Positions 17,544 through 26,311 of a stretch of DNA of 58,201 nt are shown here, in pieces. Positions within the stretch are counted from its first letter, which is position 1, and every line of letters begins with the position of its first letter. Source of the stretch: Hydrogenophilaceae bacterium (lineage in GTDB: Bacteria; Pseudomonadota; Gammaproteobacteria; Burkholderiales; Thiobacillaceae). Location of the stretch: positions 1 through 58,201 of the forward strand of contig JACAEC010000155.1 of the NCBI GenBank assembly GCA_013389055.1, read 5' to 3'. The notes below the pieces were generated by a model. It was not told the DNA's origin, did no database searches, and saw only the letters and a list, made by a program, of their open reading frames with translations. The position numbers and the translations under genes were made by a program.

Positions 17544-18107
17544 ATGAAACGCATCATCGCCCTATGCTGCAGCCTTCTCGCCGCTTCCGCCCTTGCCGCC
17601 GACTACAAGGTGGGCGACCGCCTGGCTCCCGCCACGGCCGCAAAACCGGCCACCTACAAGGAGGTCGGCTGGGACGACCTGCTGCCCAAGGACTGGGACC
17701 CGATGAAGACCATCAAGGATCTGCAGCTCGACAAACTGAAGGACTCCGATCCCCGCGCGATGGAAGCCATGGACAAGCTCAAGGCCATGTGGAACGCCGC
17801 TCCGACCAACCCCGCCATGGCCGGCAAGGCCATCCGCATCCCCGGTTTCATGGTGCCCCTGGAGTTCGGCAAGAAGGAAGTGAAGGAATTCCTCCTGGTG
17901 CCCTACTTCGGCGCCTGCATCCACGTGCCGCCGCCGCCGGCCAATCAGATCATCCACGTCATCGCCGACCAGCCCTTCAAGACCAAGACCGGCATGGATG
18001 CCGTCTGGGTGAGCGGCGTCATCGAACAGGCCTTCTCCCGGAGCGACATGGGCGAATCCGGCTACCGCATGCGCGCGGTTCAGATCGAGCCCTACAAGGA
18101 GCGCTGA
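17544..18107 (+). CDS. DUF3299 exported protein
   Basis: A 187-residue product with a clear signal peptide (MKRIIALCCSLLAASALAA, cleavage near 19). The mature part holds the DUF3299 hallmarks: R-I-P-G-F-M-V-P-L-E, then F-L-L-V-P-Y-F-G-A-C-I-H-V-P-P-P-P-A-N-Q, with a conserved Cys and His that could bind metal. It begins 7 bp after the permease. DUF3299 proteins accompany ZrgA/ABC clusters in other proteobacteria. No biochemical function is known to me. Confidence 0.85.
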   Translation: MKRIIALCCSLLAASALAADYKVGDRLAPATAAKPATYKEVGWDDLLPKDWDPMKTIKDLQLDKLKDSDPRAMEAMDKLKAMWNAAPTNPAMAGKAIRIPGFMVPLEFGKKEVKEFLLVPYFGACIHVPPPPANQIIHVIADQPFKTKTGMDAVWVSGVIEQAFSRSDMGESGYRMRAVQIEPYKER

Positions 18108-18130
18108 GCGACGGATTGGATGATGTTGTT

Positions 18131-18149
18131 GACAACGATTCTCATTCGC
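18131..18149 (+). promoter_or_regulatory. Fur box upstream of bfd
   Basis: The 19-mer beginning GACAACGATTCTCATT matches the Fur consensus (GATAATGATAATCATTATC) well in its right half. It lies 38 bp before the bfd start codon, the place expected for iron-dependent repression. Confidence 0.7.
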
Positions 18150-18186
18150 ATAGAATGTAGTGCATCAGCAGCGGAGCCATGTCGCC

Positions 18187-18390
18187 ATGTATGTTTGTGT
18201 CTGCCAGGCAGTAACCGAGAGTCAAGTGCGCGATGCCGTAAGGGACGGCGTCCATTCCATGCGCGCACTGCGTGAACATCTCGGCATTGCGACCGAATGC
18301 GGCAAGTGCGCACCTTGCGCCCACGGCATCCTCAAGGAGTGTCGCGGCTGCCCGAATGGCGAGCAGGCCCGCCATTGCGGCGAAAACTGA
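18187..18390 (+). CDS. bfd: Bacterioferritin-associated ferredoxin
   Basis: A small [2Fe-2S] protein that reduces bacterioferritin to release iron. The 67-residue product has the BFD Fer2 layout: M-Y-V-C-V-C at the N-terminus and C-G-K-C-A-P-C in the middle, giving the four ligands C4, C6 and the later C-x2-C, plus extra Cys near the C-terminus. A Fur box precedes it, as expected for a gene needed under iron shortage. The start at 18187 follows the family N-terminus. bfr is 145 bp downstream. Confidence 0.93.
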   Translation: MYVCVCQAVTESQVRDAVRDGVHSMRALREHLGIATECGKCAPCAHGILKECRGCPNGEQARHCGEN

Positions 18391-18535
18391 ACAACCCCGC
18401 AGTTCCTCTCCCTACCCTATGATTTGCATGTTCCGGACAACCGAACTCGGCTTGGCCCATTAGCCCTTTCATAGCCAACGGCATGCCGATCTGAGCCGCG
18501 CATCGATTCCAGCCTCACACAGACAGGAGCGCACT

Positions 18536-19015
18536 ATGAAAGGCGACAAGAAAGTCATCCAGCTACTCAACAAAGCACTGGCGGTCGAGTTGACTGCCAT
18601 CAACCAGTATTTCCTGCATGCCCGCATGTACAAGAACTGGGGCCTCACCGCTCTGGGCAAGCACGAATACGAGGAATCCATCGAGGAAATGCAGCACGCC
18701 GACAAGTTGATCGAGCGCATCCTGTTCCTCGAAGGCCTGCCCAACCTGCAAACGCTCAACAAGCTGATGATCGGCGAGGACGTGCCCGAGTGCCTGGCCG
18801 CCGACCTCAAGCTGGAGCTGGGTGGCCGCGAGTTGTACATCGAGGCCATCGCACACTGCGAATCGGTGAAGGACTACGTCTCCCGCGACATCCTCACCGG
18901 GATTCAGGAAGACACCGAGGAGCACATCGACTATCTGGAGACCCAACTCGGTCTGATCGAGCAGATGGGCCTGCCCAATTACTTGCAAAGTGCGATGGGC
19001 GAAATCGGCTCCTGA
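18536..19015 (+). CDS. bfr: Bacterioferritin
   Basis: Iron-storage ferritin with haem. The 159-residue product has the ferroxidase ligands E18, E51 and H54, the haem-ligand M52 (E-E-M-Q-H), then [19 protein letters not shown] and the C-terminal N-Y-L-Q. AGGAG stands 6 nt upstream of the ATG. M52 marks it as a haem-binding bacterioferritin rather than a plain ferritin. It is next to bfd, its redox partner. The 145-bp spacer between them shows no clear Fur box. Confidence 0.96.
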   Translation: MKGDKKVIQLLNKALAVELTAINQYFLHARMYKNWGLTALGKHEYEESIEEMQHADKLIERILFLEGLPNLQTLNKLMIGEDVPECLAADLKLELGGRELYIEAIAHCESVKDYVSRDILTGIQEDTEEHIDYLETQLGLIEQMGLPNYLQSAMGEIGS

Positions 19016-19039
19016 GCCATTCCGCCTTCAGGAAGTGTC

Positions 19040-19723
19040 TCAGGCAACCGCCCAACGCCTGAGCAGGTTGTGGTACACCCCCGTCAGTTTGAGCAGGTGG
19101 CCATCGTCCGGCTGAACCGAGGGGGTCAGCGCCTGGATCGCCTGGTCCAGGTCGAACAGCAGGGTTCTCGCCCCCTCGTCGGCCACCATGCTCTGAATCC
19201 AGAAAAAGGACGCAAGCCGCGTCCCCCGGGTCACGGGAGTGACGCGGTGCAGGCTGCTGGACGGATAGAGGACCATATCCCCGGCCTCCAGCTTCACGGA
19301 CTGGACGCCAAAGGGGCCTTCGATTTCCAGTTCTCCACCGTTGTATTCATCCGGCTCGGATAGGAACAGGGTCGCCGACAGGTCGCTGCGCACCGTGATG
19401 CCGGTTCCGGGCACCTGCATCAATGCACTGTCCACATGGGCGCCGTAGCTGCCGCCGTCGGCATAGCGGTTGAATTTGGGCGGATAGATTCTGCTGGGCA
19501 GGGCAGCCGAGATGAAGGCCGGGTGATTCCCCAGCCTGCGCAGGATGTGGTTGCCCAGGCTGACCGCCAGGGCGTTGCCGTCCTCCAGTTGCTGATTTCT
19601 TTTCACGGAGCGCGCCAGGGTGCCCGCGGTCTTCGAGCCGTCCTGCCAATCGGCCTGGTCCAGGCTAGCCCGGAATTGACTGACTTCATCCTTGCTCAGC
19701 ACATTTTCGATGGGGATCAACAT
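19040..19723 (-). CDS. piuC: PiuC/YbiX-type Fe(II)/2-oxoglutarate dioxygenase (PKHD-type hydroxylase)
   Basis: A 227-residue double-stranded beta-helix dioxygenase. The iron facial triad is visible as H96-V-D98 and H159, and R169 should bind 2-oxoglutarate. The [10 protein letters not shown] and E-Y-N-G-G-E-L segments are typical of the PiuC family. These genes sit beside Fiu/PiuA-type siderophore receptors, as here, and are iron-regulated; the substrate is unknown. It follows the FMN oxidase by 18 bp and is the last gene of the iron block. Confidence 0.9.
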   Translation of the reverse strand: MLIPIENVLSKDEVSQFRASLDQADWQDGSKTAGTLARSVKRNQQLEDGNALAVSLGNHILRRLGNHPAFISAALPSRIYPPKFNRYADGGSYGAHVDSALMQVPGTGITVRSDLSATLFLSEPDEYNGGELEIEGPFGVQSVKLEAGDMVLYPSSSLHRVTPVTRGTRLASFFWIQSMVADEGARTLLFDLDQAIQALTPSVQPDDGHLLKLTGVYHNLLRRWAVA

Positions 19724-19741
19724 GGGTTTCGTCTTTCTCGA

Positions 19742-20854
19742 TTAGCGAAGAATCATTTCGGGGCCGATGTCCGCCAACGTGGGACAGCAGGCCAGGGCCA
19801 TGCAAAGTTCCAGTTCCTCACGCAGCAGCTTGAGCATGTGGGCCACGCCCAAGGCCCCCGCCACAGCCATGGCGTAGACCTGCAGGCGGCCAATCATGAC
19901 CGCGTCGGCCCCGAGGGCCAGGGCCTTGAAGACGTCCGCGCCGGAGCGGATGCCGCTGTCCAGCAACAGAGGAAATGCCGGGCCCACCGCCTGCCGGATC
20001 CTGGGCAGGACCTCCAGGCTGGCCGGTACGCCATCCAGGGTGCGACCACCGTGGTTGGACACCACCAGGCCCGCCATGCCCAGGGTTTGCAGGCGCGCCC
20101 CATCCTCGGGGTGCAAGACGCCCTTGACCAGAACGGGCAGGGCCGTCTGGTCCAGCAACCAGGCCAAGTCCTCCCAGGTGGGCGCCTCGGCCATCATGCC
20201 CTGGAAGATCATGCTGGCACCGGCCGGCAGGGCCGGCGGATCGGGCGCCGGATACCCCAGCAGGCTTGTCGGCCGCACATCCGCCGGCATGCGGAAGCCG
20301 GCCCGCTGGGACCTGAGACTGGGGGCCTGGACCGAGGCATCCAGAGTCACCACCAGGGCGGTATAGCCAGCGGCCTCGGCTCGTTTCACCAGGTCCAGCG
20401 TGACTTCCCGCCGCGGCTGGAAGTAGAGCTGGAACCATTTCTCCTGCCCGGCATATTGGGCAACTTCCTCCAAGCTCGTGGAGGATAGGGTGCTGCAAAC
20501 CATGCAGGTGTCCGTCGCCGCCGCGGCCCTGGCGGTTTCGAGCTCACCCGAGGGATGGGCCAGTTTCTGGAACGCCAGGGGCGCCAGCAGAATGGGATGG
20601 GCGAACTCGCGGTTCAGCAGATGCAGCCGCGTGTGGCCGTCCGTAACATCCCGCAACAGGCGCGGCCAAATGCTGATCTCTGAGAAGGCCTTGCGATTCG
20701 CCGCCAGGGTCGCGTCATGGCCGCTGCCGCCGGCGATGTATGCATAGCTCGGCTCGGCGATAAAGCGCTGCGCCAGGAATTCGTAGTCCTGGGCACAATG
20801 AATATCCCGGGGGATATGGCTCAGGGAGGATAAAAGTGTTCGAGACTGGCTCAT
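19742..20854 (-). CDS. FMN-dependent alpha-hydroxy-acid oxidizing enzyme
   Basis: A 370-residue TIM-barrel flavoenzyme of the lactate/glycolate oxidase family. Visible are L-L-A-P-L-A-F-Q near residue 90, K-W-F-Q-L-Y for the FMN, the catalytic S-N-H-G-G-R-T-L-D-G, and D-S-G-I-R-S-G, the FMN phosphate loop. Members in this context are found with piuC and a TonB receptor in betaproteobacteria. Oxidation of an alpha-hydroxy acid, perhaps linked to siderophore chemistry, is inference. A terminator separates it from the upstream receptor gene. Confidence 0.88.
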   Translation of the reverse strand: MSQSRTLLSSLSHIPRDIHCAQDYEFLAQRFIAEPSYAYIAGGSGHDATLAANRKAFSEISIWPRLLRDVTDGHTRLHLLNREFAHPILLAPLAFQKLAHPSGELETARAAAATDTCMVCSTLSSTSLEEVAQYAGQEKWFQLYFQPRREVTLDLVKRAEAAGYTALVVTLDASVQAPSLRSQRAGFRMPADVRPTSLLGYPAPDPPALPAGASMIFQGMMAEAPTWEDLAWLLDQTALPVLVKGVLHPEDGARLQTLGMAGLVVSNHGGRTLDGVPASLEVLPRIRQAVGPAFPLLLDSGIRSGADVFKALALGADAVMIGRLQVYAMAVAGALGVAHMLKLLREELELCMALACCPTLADIGPEMILR

Positions 20855-20866
20855 TGGAAAAAGGGA

Positions 20867-20890
20867 AAAGCCGGGCTTTCGCCCGGCTTT
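20867..20890 (-). terminator. Intrinsic terminator after the TonB receptor gene
   Basis: AAAGCCGGGC and GCCCGGCTTT form a 10-bp stem with a GAAA tetraloop on the minus strand, followed by TCCCTTTTTCC. It lies between the receptor stop (20906) and the oxidase start (20854). Confidence 0.8.
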
Positions 20891-20905
20891 AATGGGATTT
20901 ACCGA

Positions 20906-23347
20906 TCAGAAGTCATAGTTCAGCGTCAGACGGACATTCCGCGCGTCCCCCTTGTAGAGGAAGGAACCGGAACGATAAGCGGCCAGGTAGTAGTCCTTGT
21001 CCGCCACGTTGCCGATGTTCAGGCGCATGTCCAGGTTCTTTTTGAGGCGATAGTTGGCGAACAGGTCCACCACGGTATAGGCGGGAACAGGTTGACTGTA
21101 CAAGCCCGTGCCGGTGTCGTAGGCCGCCGCTGTATCAGGCTGGCCCGCGTACTTCTTGCCTTCGTACTTCACCGCACCGCCGATGGCCAGCTGGGGCGTG
21201 GCCTGGTAGCGCAGTTGGGCGGAGGCCGTGTTGTCGGCGAAGTTGCTCAGGGTCTTGCCGACGTTGGCGGCAGTAGCCGATTCCAGCACCTCGGCCTTCA
21301 TGAAGGTCACGCCGGCCTGGGCTGTCAGCTTGTCGGTCAACATGCCGGTCAAACCGAACTCGATACCCCGCACCCGGTTCTTGCCGGTATTGAACGAAGC
21401 ACCCGCTTCGTAGCCACTACCTTCCATGACATTCGATTTGGTGATCTGGAAAACGGAAGCCGTGGCCAGCAGCTTGCCGCCCATGACATTCCATTTGGTG
21501 CCCAACTCCAGGTTTTGCGTCGTTTCCGGCTTGGCCTCGATGCTGCCATTCGGGTCGCAGCCCCTAAGCGCCGGGTTGGGGTTTGTACGATCCGTACAAA
21601 CATAGTTCACGGCCAACCCCCCGTAGCCGGAGCTTGCCCCCACATCCGATTCGCCGCCGTTGATGTCGCTGGCTGTCGAATAGGTTGCATAGATATTGGC
21701 CTCCGGGCGGAACTTGTAGGTCACGCCGACATGCCCGTTCAAGATAGCGTCTGCATCCTTGAAGTTGCCGAGTACAGTCGGCGTCGCGCCAGCACCTGAA
21801 TCACCGTCATGGTTCCAGTAGGCCTTGAGGTTGTAGTCGAAATGGTCGCGCCGGATGCCGGCGAAGGCCGTGAACTTCTCCGTGATATCAACGGTATCCA
21901 ACAGGGAGAGGGAAGTGGTCTTGATGGCCCAGTCCTGATCCCAAGCGCCCTTGACGATCTGACGGTTCATCAGCGTATTCAGGCCGTTCACCACGTTGCC
22001 GCTGGCATCGGTGATACACCAGGCATTGAGGACCACACCGGTGCCGGTGATGCAGTTCTGGCCGGAATTGGTGACGCTGTACACGCCGTTCAATACGGCA
22101 TGATCGGTGTATTCCAGACCGACGATGAACTCGTGCTTCTTGCCGGCGATGGTTTTATCCAGGAACAGATTGGTCTGGTTGGCGAAATACTCCACCTCCT
22201 GCCAACCCTGATGGGTACTCAGCGTAGCCGTGCTATAGACCCCCGTCGGGTTGTTGATGCCTGTGGTCGCGGCGCGTGCGCCGGTAGCCACATAAGCGTT
22301 GTCCGAAGTGCCGAAACGCGTGTTGTTGGTGATGCGCATGTCCGGGGTGATCTTGAATTTGATGCGCCCGGTCACGGTGTCCACGTCGGACGTCATGAAG
22401 TCCTGCTTTTGGGCATAGACGGGCACGTTCTTGGCGGGCACCCGGTTGGGCACGGTGCCCACCAGATAGCTGCCCAGGTCCGGGTTGTCTTCGGCGCGCA
22501 TGCCGTAGTAGTCGAGCACGATGTCCAGCTTGTCGTTGGGCAGGAAAAGGCCCGACAGGGCCAGGCCCTTGCGCGCGCGATCCGCCGGTCCCCGATCGGG
22601 CACTTTTTCATAGCCGTATAGCGCATTGGCGCGCAGGGCCATCTTGTCGCTGATGACCTGGTTGGTATCCAAGGTCGGGCGGGCGTGCTCGTCCGTGCCG
22701 ACGCCGGCGGATAGCTTAGCGAAGTCATAGTCCATGGTGGCCTGCTTGGTCACCGAGTTGACCGCCCCACCCGAGGTACCGCGGCCTGCGAAACTGGAGT
22801 TCGGGCCCTTGGAGATTTCCACCTGTTCCGTGGCGAAGCTCTCGCGTATGGTCATGCCGGGGTCGCGCAGGCCGTCCACGAACACGTCGCTACGGGCCTC
22901 CTGGCCGCGAATGATGTAGCGGTCGCCAAAGGCGTTGCCGTTTTCGCCGGTACCCAGGGTGATGCCCGGTTGCGCGTCTAGGATGGCGCGCAGGTCCGTG
23001 TAGCCCGAATCGTCGATTTGCGCCTTGGTCAGCACCGAGATGTTCTGAGGCGTCTCGGCCAGGGGACGGGTATGGCGCTCGTCGCCGGAATACTTGGCCT
23101 TGTAGGGTACGCCCGGTTCGGCGTTGGGGTTGGGGTCGATGGCGGTGTCTTCCACCTTCACCGTGCCCAGCGTCACTTCCTTGGTCTCCGCCTGTTCCGC
23201 CTGCTCGGCCGCGATGGCCGTCATGGGCATGAGCATGAAGGTGGACATCCCCAGGGCCAGACTGGTCTTGACCATGGGGGGAACCTGCGCCACACCTTCC
23301 GTCCTGAAACTGATGGGTCGCCTGATTTTTTGAGTTTTACGTTTCAT
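20906..23347 (-). CDS. fiu: TonB-dependent catecholate siderophore receptor (Fiu/PiuA-like)
   Basis: Outer-membrane gated channel for ferric siderophores. The 813-residue protein has a long N-terminal signal region (cleavage near A47), a plug domain (D-R-Y-I-I-R-G-Q, F-V-D-G-L-R-D-P-G, V-E-I-S-K-G-P-N-S-S-F-A-G-R-G), and a 22-stranded barrel ending in L-N-Y-D-F with a C-terminal aromatic. AAGGAAGG precedes the ATG. exbD, exbB and tonB lie immediately upstream on the same strand and piuC downstream. The ligand is not readable; Fiu relatives take monomeric catechols. Confidence 0.9.
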   Translation of the reverse strand: MKRKTQKIRRPISFRTEGVAQVPPMVKTSLALGMSTFMLMPMTAIAAEQAEQAETKEVTLGTVKVEDTAIDPNPNAEPGVPYKAKYSGDERHTRPLAETPQNISVLTKAQIDDSGYTDLRAILDAQPGITLGTGENGNAFGDRYIIRGQEARSDVFVDGLRDPGMTIRESFATEQVEISKGPNSSFAGRGTSGGAVNSVTKQATMDYDFAKLSAGVGTDEHARPTLDTNQVISDKMALRANALYGYEKVPDRGPADRARKGLALSGLFLPNDKLDIVLDYYGMRAEDNPDLGSYLVGTVPNRVPAKNVPVYAQKQDFMTSDVDTVTGRIKFKITPDMRITNNTRFGTSDNAYVATGARAATTGINNPTGVYSTATLSTHQGWQEVEYFANQTNLFLDKTIAGKKHEFIVGLEYTDHAVLNGVYSVTNSGQNCITGTGVVLNAWCITDASGNVVNGLNTLMNRQIVKGAWDQDWAIKTTSLSLLDTVDITEKFTAFAGIRRDHFDYNLKAYWNHDGDSGAGATPTVLGNFKDADAILNGHVGVTYKFRPEANIYATYSTASDINGGESDVGASSGYGGLAVNYVCTDRTNPNPALRGCDPNGSIEAKPETTQNLELGTKWNVMGGKLLATASVFQITKSNVMEGSGYEAGASFNTGKNRVRGIEFGLTGMLTDKLTAQAGVTFMKAEVLESATAANVGKTLSNFADNTASAQLRYQATPQLAIGGAVKYEGKKYAGQPDTAAAYDTGTGLYSQPVPAYTVVDLFANYRLKKNLDMRLNIGNVADKDYYLAAYRSGSFLYKGDARNVRLTLNYDF

Positions 23348-23377
23348 CGTCGCCTTCCTTATTTCCTGTGAAAAAAT

Positions 23378-23400
23378 GGTTGGCTGGCGATTGGCTGGCT
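23378..23400 (-). repeat. CCAGCC-rich leader element, copy A
   Basis: In the 5' leader of the receptor mRNA, 30 nt before its start codon, lies a 23-nt stretch made of two CCAGCCA units. It is identical, apart from one extra base, to 28702-28723 in front of the DUF1111 gene. A looser version stands in front of the porin gene (33166-33208). Confidence 0.55.
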
Positions 23401-23416
23401 ATTGAAAAACTTGTGC

Positions 23417-23830
23417 TTACTCAGGCTCGGTCACGAACCCAATCTTGTTGAGACCCTCCCGGGCGGCGTCGGACATGAGCCCGGCCACGTGCCTGTAAGC
23501 CACGTCGCCATCGGCGCGGATGCGCAGTTCCGGTTGTGTCGGCTGGCCGGCGGCTTCACCCATGCGCGCGCGCCAGGTCGGCGCATCAACGGCCTGATCG
23601 TTCCAGTACACCCGGCCGGTCGCATCCACGCTCAGATGCACTACTTCCGGCTTGCTGATTTCCGGATTCGAACTGGCCTTGGGCAATTCCACATTGACTG
23701 CGTGAGTCATCAACGGCGCCGCGATGATGAAAATCACCAGCAGCACCAGCATCACGTCGATCAGCGGAATCATGTTGATCTCCGCCACCGGCTGGCTATT
23801 CGAGTTTTGGGAGAAACCGCCGAAGGCCAT
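23417..23830 (-). CDS. exbD: Biopolymer transport protein ExbD
   Basis: Part of the proton-driven motor that energises TonB. The 137-residue protein has one TM segment (about 23-42) starting I-P-L-I-D25-V-M-L-V-L, where Asp25 is the essential proton-path residue, and a periplasmic domain. The start at 23830 overlaps the exbB stop by 1 bp (TGATG). A longer open frame upstream is the shadow of exbB. The receptor gene follows 69 bp downstream. Confidence 0.95.
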   Translation of the reverse strand: MAFGGFSQNSNSQPVAEINMIPLIDVMLVLLVIFIIAAPLMTHAVNVELPKASSNPEISKPEVVHLSVDATGRVYWNDQAVDAPTWRARMGEAAGQPTQPELRIRADGDVAYRHVAGLMSDAAREGLNKIGFVTEPE

Positions 23831-24558
23831 CACGCGGCCCTCGCCAAGACGTGCGGCAGGGTGCCCGGTCCCTGCCCTTCGGCGCGAATGCCGGTGGACA
23901 TGAAGGCGAACAGGTCGTGGGCGAAGCCGTCGAGTTCGGCCAACAGCAGGCGGTTGGCCCGGGTGAAGGCGTTGTAGGCGAGCACGGCGGGGATGGCCAC
24001 GGCCAGGCCCAGGGCGGTCATGATCAGGGCCTCGCCGACCGGGCCGGCCACCTGGTCCAGGCTGCTCTGGCCGCTCATGCCGATGTTGAGCAGGGCGTGA
24101 TAGATGCCCCAGACGGTACCGAACAGGCCGACGAAGGGCGCGCTGGAGGCCACCGAAGCAAGCACGGTGTGGCCGTATTCCAGGCGCGCCGTGTCCTGCT
24201 CCATGGCCCGGCGCAGGGCGCGGGTGAGGAACTCGTCGGCCGAGCCGGCCTCGACCAGGCGCTGGCTGCTGCGGTTGCGGTATTGCTCGGCCGCGCGCAG
24301 GCCGTGATGGGTCAGATGGGAGAAGGGATCGCCCACGCCCTGCTCGCGGATATGCGCGGCCACCTCGGTCATGTCCGCCGCATTCCAGAACCGGGCGAGG
24401 AAGTCCCGCGCGCGGCGGCGCATGCGCCATTGCGCAACAGACTTGCCGACGATGAGATACCAAGTGGCGACCGACATCGCGGCCAGCACAACCAGCAGGA
24501 ACTGGCCAAGGCCGTCGGCGTGGCCAAGGAAATGGGCAAAGCCCAGGTCTTGCTGCAT
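23830..24558 (-). CDS. exbB: TonB-system proton channel ExbB
   Basis: MotA/TolQ/ExbB-family membrane protein of 242 residues with three TM segments (about 14-36, 133-155, 170-195). The conserved family stretch G-L-F-G-T-V-W-G-I-Y-H-A-L is in TM2, and a glycine- and alanine-rich G-P-V-G-E-A-L-I-M-T-A-L-G-L in TM3. It begins 2 bp after the tonB stop and overlaps exbD by 1 bp, so tonB-exbB-exbD is one translational unit. Confidence 0.95.
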   Translation of the reverse strand: MQQDLGFAHFLGHADGLGQFLLVVLAAMSVATWYLIVGKSVAQWRMRRRARDFLARFWNAADMTEVAAHIREQGVGDPFSHLTHHGLRAAEQYRNRSSQRLVEAGSADEFLTRALRRAMEQDTARLEYGHTVLASVASSAPFVGLFGTVWGIYHALLNIGMSGQSSLDQVAGPVGEALIMTALGLAVAIPAVLAYNAFTRANRLLLAELDGFAHDLFAFMSTGIRAEGQGPGTLPHVLARAA

Positions 24559-24560
24559 GT

Positions 24561-25211
24561 TCAACTCCTCAGGGAAAAAGAAATCGGGACCACGACCCAG
24601 GCGCCGACGGCGGCACTGCCTTGATGGGCCGGAACGAAGCGCCATTTGCGCACGGTGTTCAAGGCCGCGTTGTCCAGACGCTCGAAGCCGCTGGTCAACT
24701 TGATCTCAATGCGCGAGGCGGTGCCGTTAGGCTCCACGTACACCCGCAGCAGCACCCTGCCCTGCTCGCGTAGCCGGCGGGATAGCGACGGATAGGCCGG
24801 TGCCGGGTTGTCCAAGTAGTCGGCATCGAAACGCGGCGGCACCACCGCTGCCGATATCGGGGCTGCCGCGGCCTGAGCCGCAGGCGTTGGAGGCGCAGCT
24901 TCCGCAGCCTCGGGCTTGGCCGTCGTCTCGGGCTCACTGGTGGTCATCGGCGCCGGGGTCGGTGTCGATGAGGCCAGGATCGGCGGCTGCGGTGCGAGCT
25001 TGGCTGCCGGCATGGCCCGAGGCCGCGGCGGCTCGGCCGGCTTGGGCGCCGGCGGCGCCAGCTCGATCAGGCTGACCATCAGCGGCCGGTCCTGGCCCAG
25101 GGCCTGCACGACCGGCGTGGCACTGAGCAAGGCGAAGGCGGCGAGCCCGTGCAGGGCAGTGACCAGCGCGAGCGTGCGCCAGTCGGTACGAATAGCAGCG
25201 ATGGAATTCAT
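24561..25211 (-). CDS. tonB: Energy transducer TonB
   Basis: Couples the ExbBD motor to outer-membrane receptors. The 216-residue protein has an N-terminal anchor (about 12-32) carrying H21, a Pro/Lys/Ala-rich periplasm-spanning region (about 50-110), and the TonB C-terminal domain: P-A-Y-P, R-L-R-E-Q-G-R-V-L-L-R-V-Y-V, and V-R-K-W-R-F-V-P-A. The start at 25211 gives a 4-bp ATGA overlap with the DUF1513 gene; an ATG 9 bp upstream (25220) is possible. Confidence 0.94.
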   Translation of the reverse strand: MNSIAAIRTDWRTLALVTALHGLAAFALLSATPVVQALGQDRPLMVSLIELAPPAPKPAEPPRPRAMPAAKLAPQPPILASSTPTPAPMTTSEPETTAKPEAAEAAPPTPAAQAAAAPISAAVVPPRFDADYLDNPAPAYPSLSRRLREQGRVLLRVYVEPNGTASRIEIKLTSGFERLDNAALNTVRKWRFVPAHQGSAAVGAWVVVPISFSLRS

Positions 25212-26311
25212 GTGTTCCATTGAAGCGCGATCCAATGGTTGTCGAGGCGGATGTCCGGCATGGCCGCGCCCACGGCCGGCGTGGCGGGCCCGGCCAGGCC
25301 CAGCGTTTGCAGCCGGCCGCCGACCCAAATCTGTTGCGGGGTGGCGGCCAGGGCATAGGCCTCGGTCAGCGGCACCCAGTCTTTCCATTCGCCGTCCACG
25401 CCGTAGACGGCCACGCCCTGGCTGCGTGGGCAACTGACGGCGAAGCGTCCGGCCAGGGCCGCGATGTCGCCGCCATAGCCGGCCAGCGGCCGCGGTACGG
25501 GCACGGCGCGCAGGGTATCGCCGTCGAACAGCGCGAGCACCGGGGCACTCGCCTTGTCGGCAGGGGCATCGTGCTCGGCCTGGAGGGCGATGCCGAGCAC
25601 CGGCCGGCCCGCCGCGCCACCCCAGGCCAGGTGGCGCAGGCTGAGCCGCGGGTCGTCCAGGCGCCATTGGCCGAGCAGTTCGCCGCTGCCGGCATCTAGC
25701 CGCACCAGCGAGGAATCCATGCCTTCGAGATGGCGCTTCAGGCGCCCGGTTTCCGGCTGGGTGGGCACGCCGCCGTTGGCGACGATCAGGCTGCCGGGGT
25801 GGCTTTTGTCCAAGATCAGCTGATGCGGGTCGATGCCGTGGGTGGGCCATTCGTCGCGCTTTTGCAGGGTGGCGGCGTCGCGCACGCCGATCAGGCCGGC
25901 GCCGCTGTCGAGGTCCATCTCCGTGGTGTACAGGGTGGCGCCGTCCGGGCTGGCCAGGACGTGGCCGGCGAAGGCGCGCCGCGGTTCGATCCAGTGCCAG
26001 GCGAGCGCCTGCCCCTGCCGGTTCCAGCGCAAGAGCCAGTGGCCGGGACGCCGCGCGACCGCCAGCAGCTTGCCGCCGGGCTCATGCAGGAAACCGTGGG
26101 CACGGGTGGGCACGTCCAAAGCCGCGACGATGTCGAAGCGACCGGCAGGATCGATCGTCACCACGCCCAGTTGATAACCGTCGCCGGTCTGCCAGGTGGC
26201 CGCCAGTTGCACGGCCTGGCCGGTGGCCGACGCGGCGGCACGGGCCCAGGGGGGCGCGGCCAGCAAGGCCGCCAGACCGGTGAGAAATTCGCGTCGGGTC
26301 GGCATGGCCAT
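25208..26311 (-). CDS. DUF1513 exported beta-propeller-like protein
   Basis: A 367-residue protein with a Tat-type signal (M-P-T-R-R-E-F-L-T-G-L-A-A, cleavage near residue 26). The mature part has repeated blades with motifs such as G-H-V-L-A-S-P-D-G-A-T-L-Y-T-T-E and G-I-D-P-H-Q-L, matching DUF1513. This family sits with imelysins and the DUF1111 di-haem protein in iron-regulated clusters. The start at 26311 overlaps the imelysin stop by 1 bp (TGATG). The Tat signal suggests that it folds, perhaps with a cofactor, before export. Confidence 0.88.
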   Translation of the reverse strand: MAMPTRREFLTGLAALLAAPPWARAAASATGQAVQLAATWQTGDGYQLGVVTIDPAGRFDIVAALDVPTRAHGFLHEPGGKLLAVARRPGHWLLRWNRQGQALAWHWIEPRRAFAGHVLASPDGATLYTTEMDLDSGAGLIGVRDAATLQKRDEWPTHGIDPHQLILDKSHPGSLIVANGGVPTQPETGRLKRHLEGMDSSLVRLDAGSGELLGQWRLDDPRLSLRHLAWGGAAGRPVLGIALQAEHDAPADKASAPVLALFDGDTLRAVPVPRPLAGYGGDIAALAGRFAVSCPRSQGVAVYGVDGEWKDWVPLTEAYALAATPQQIWVGGRLQTLGLAGPATPAVGAAMPDIRLDNHWIALQWNT

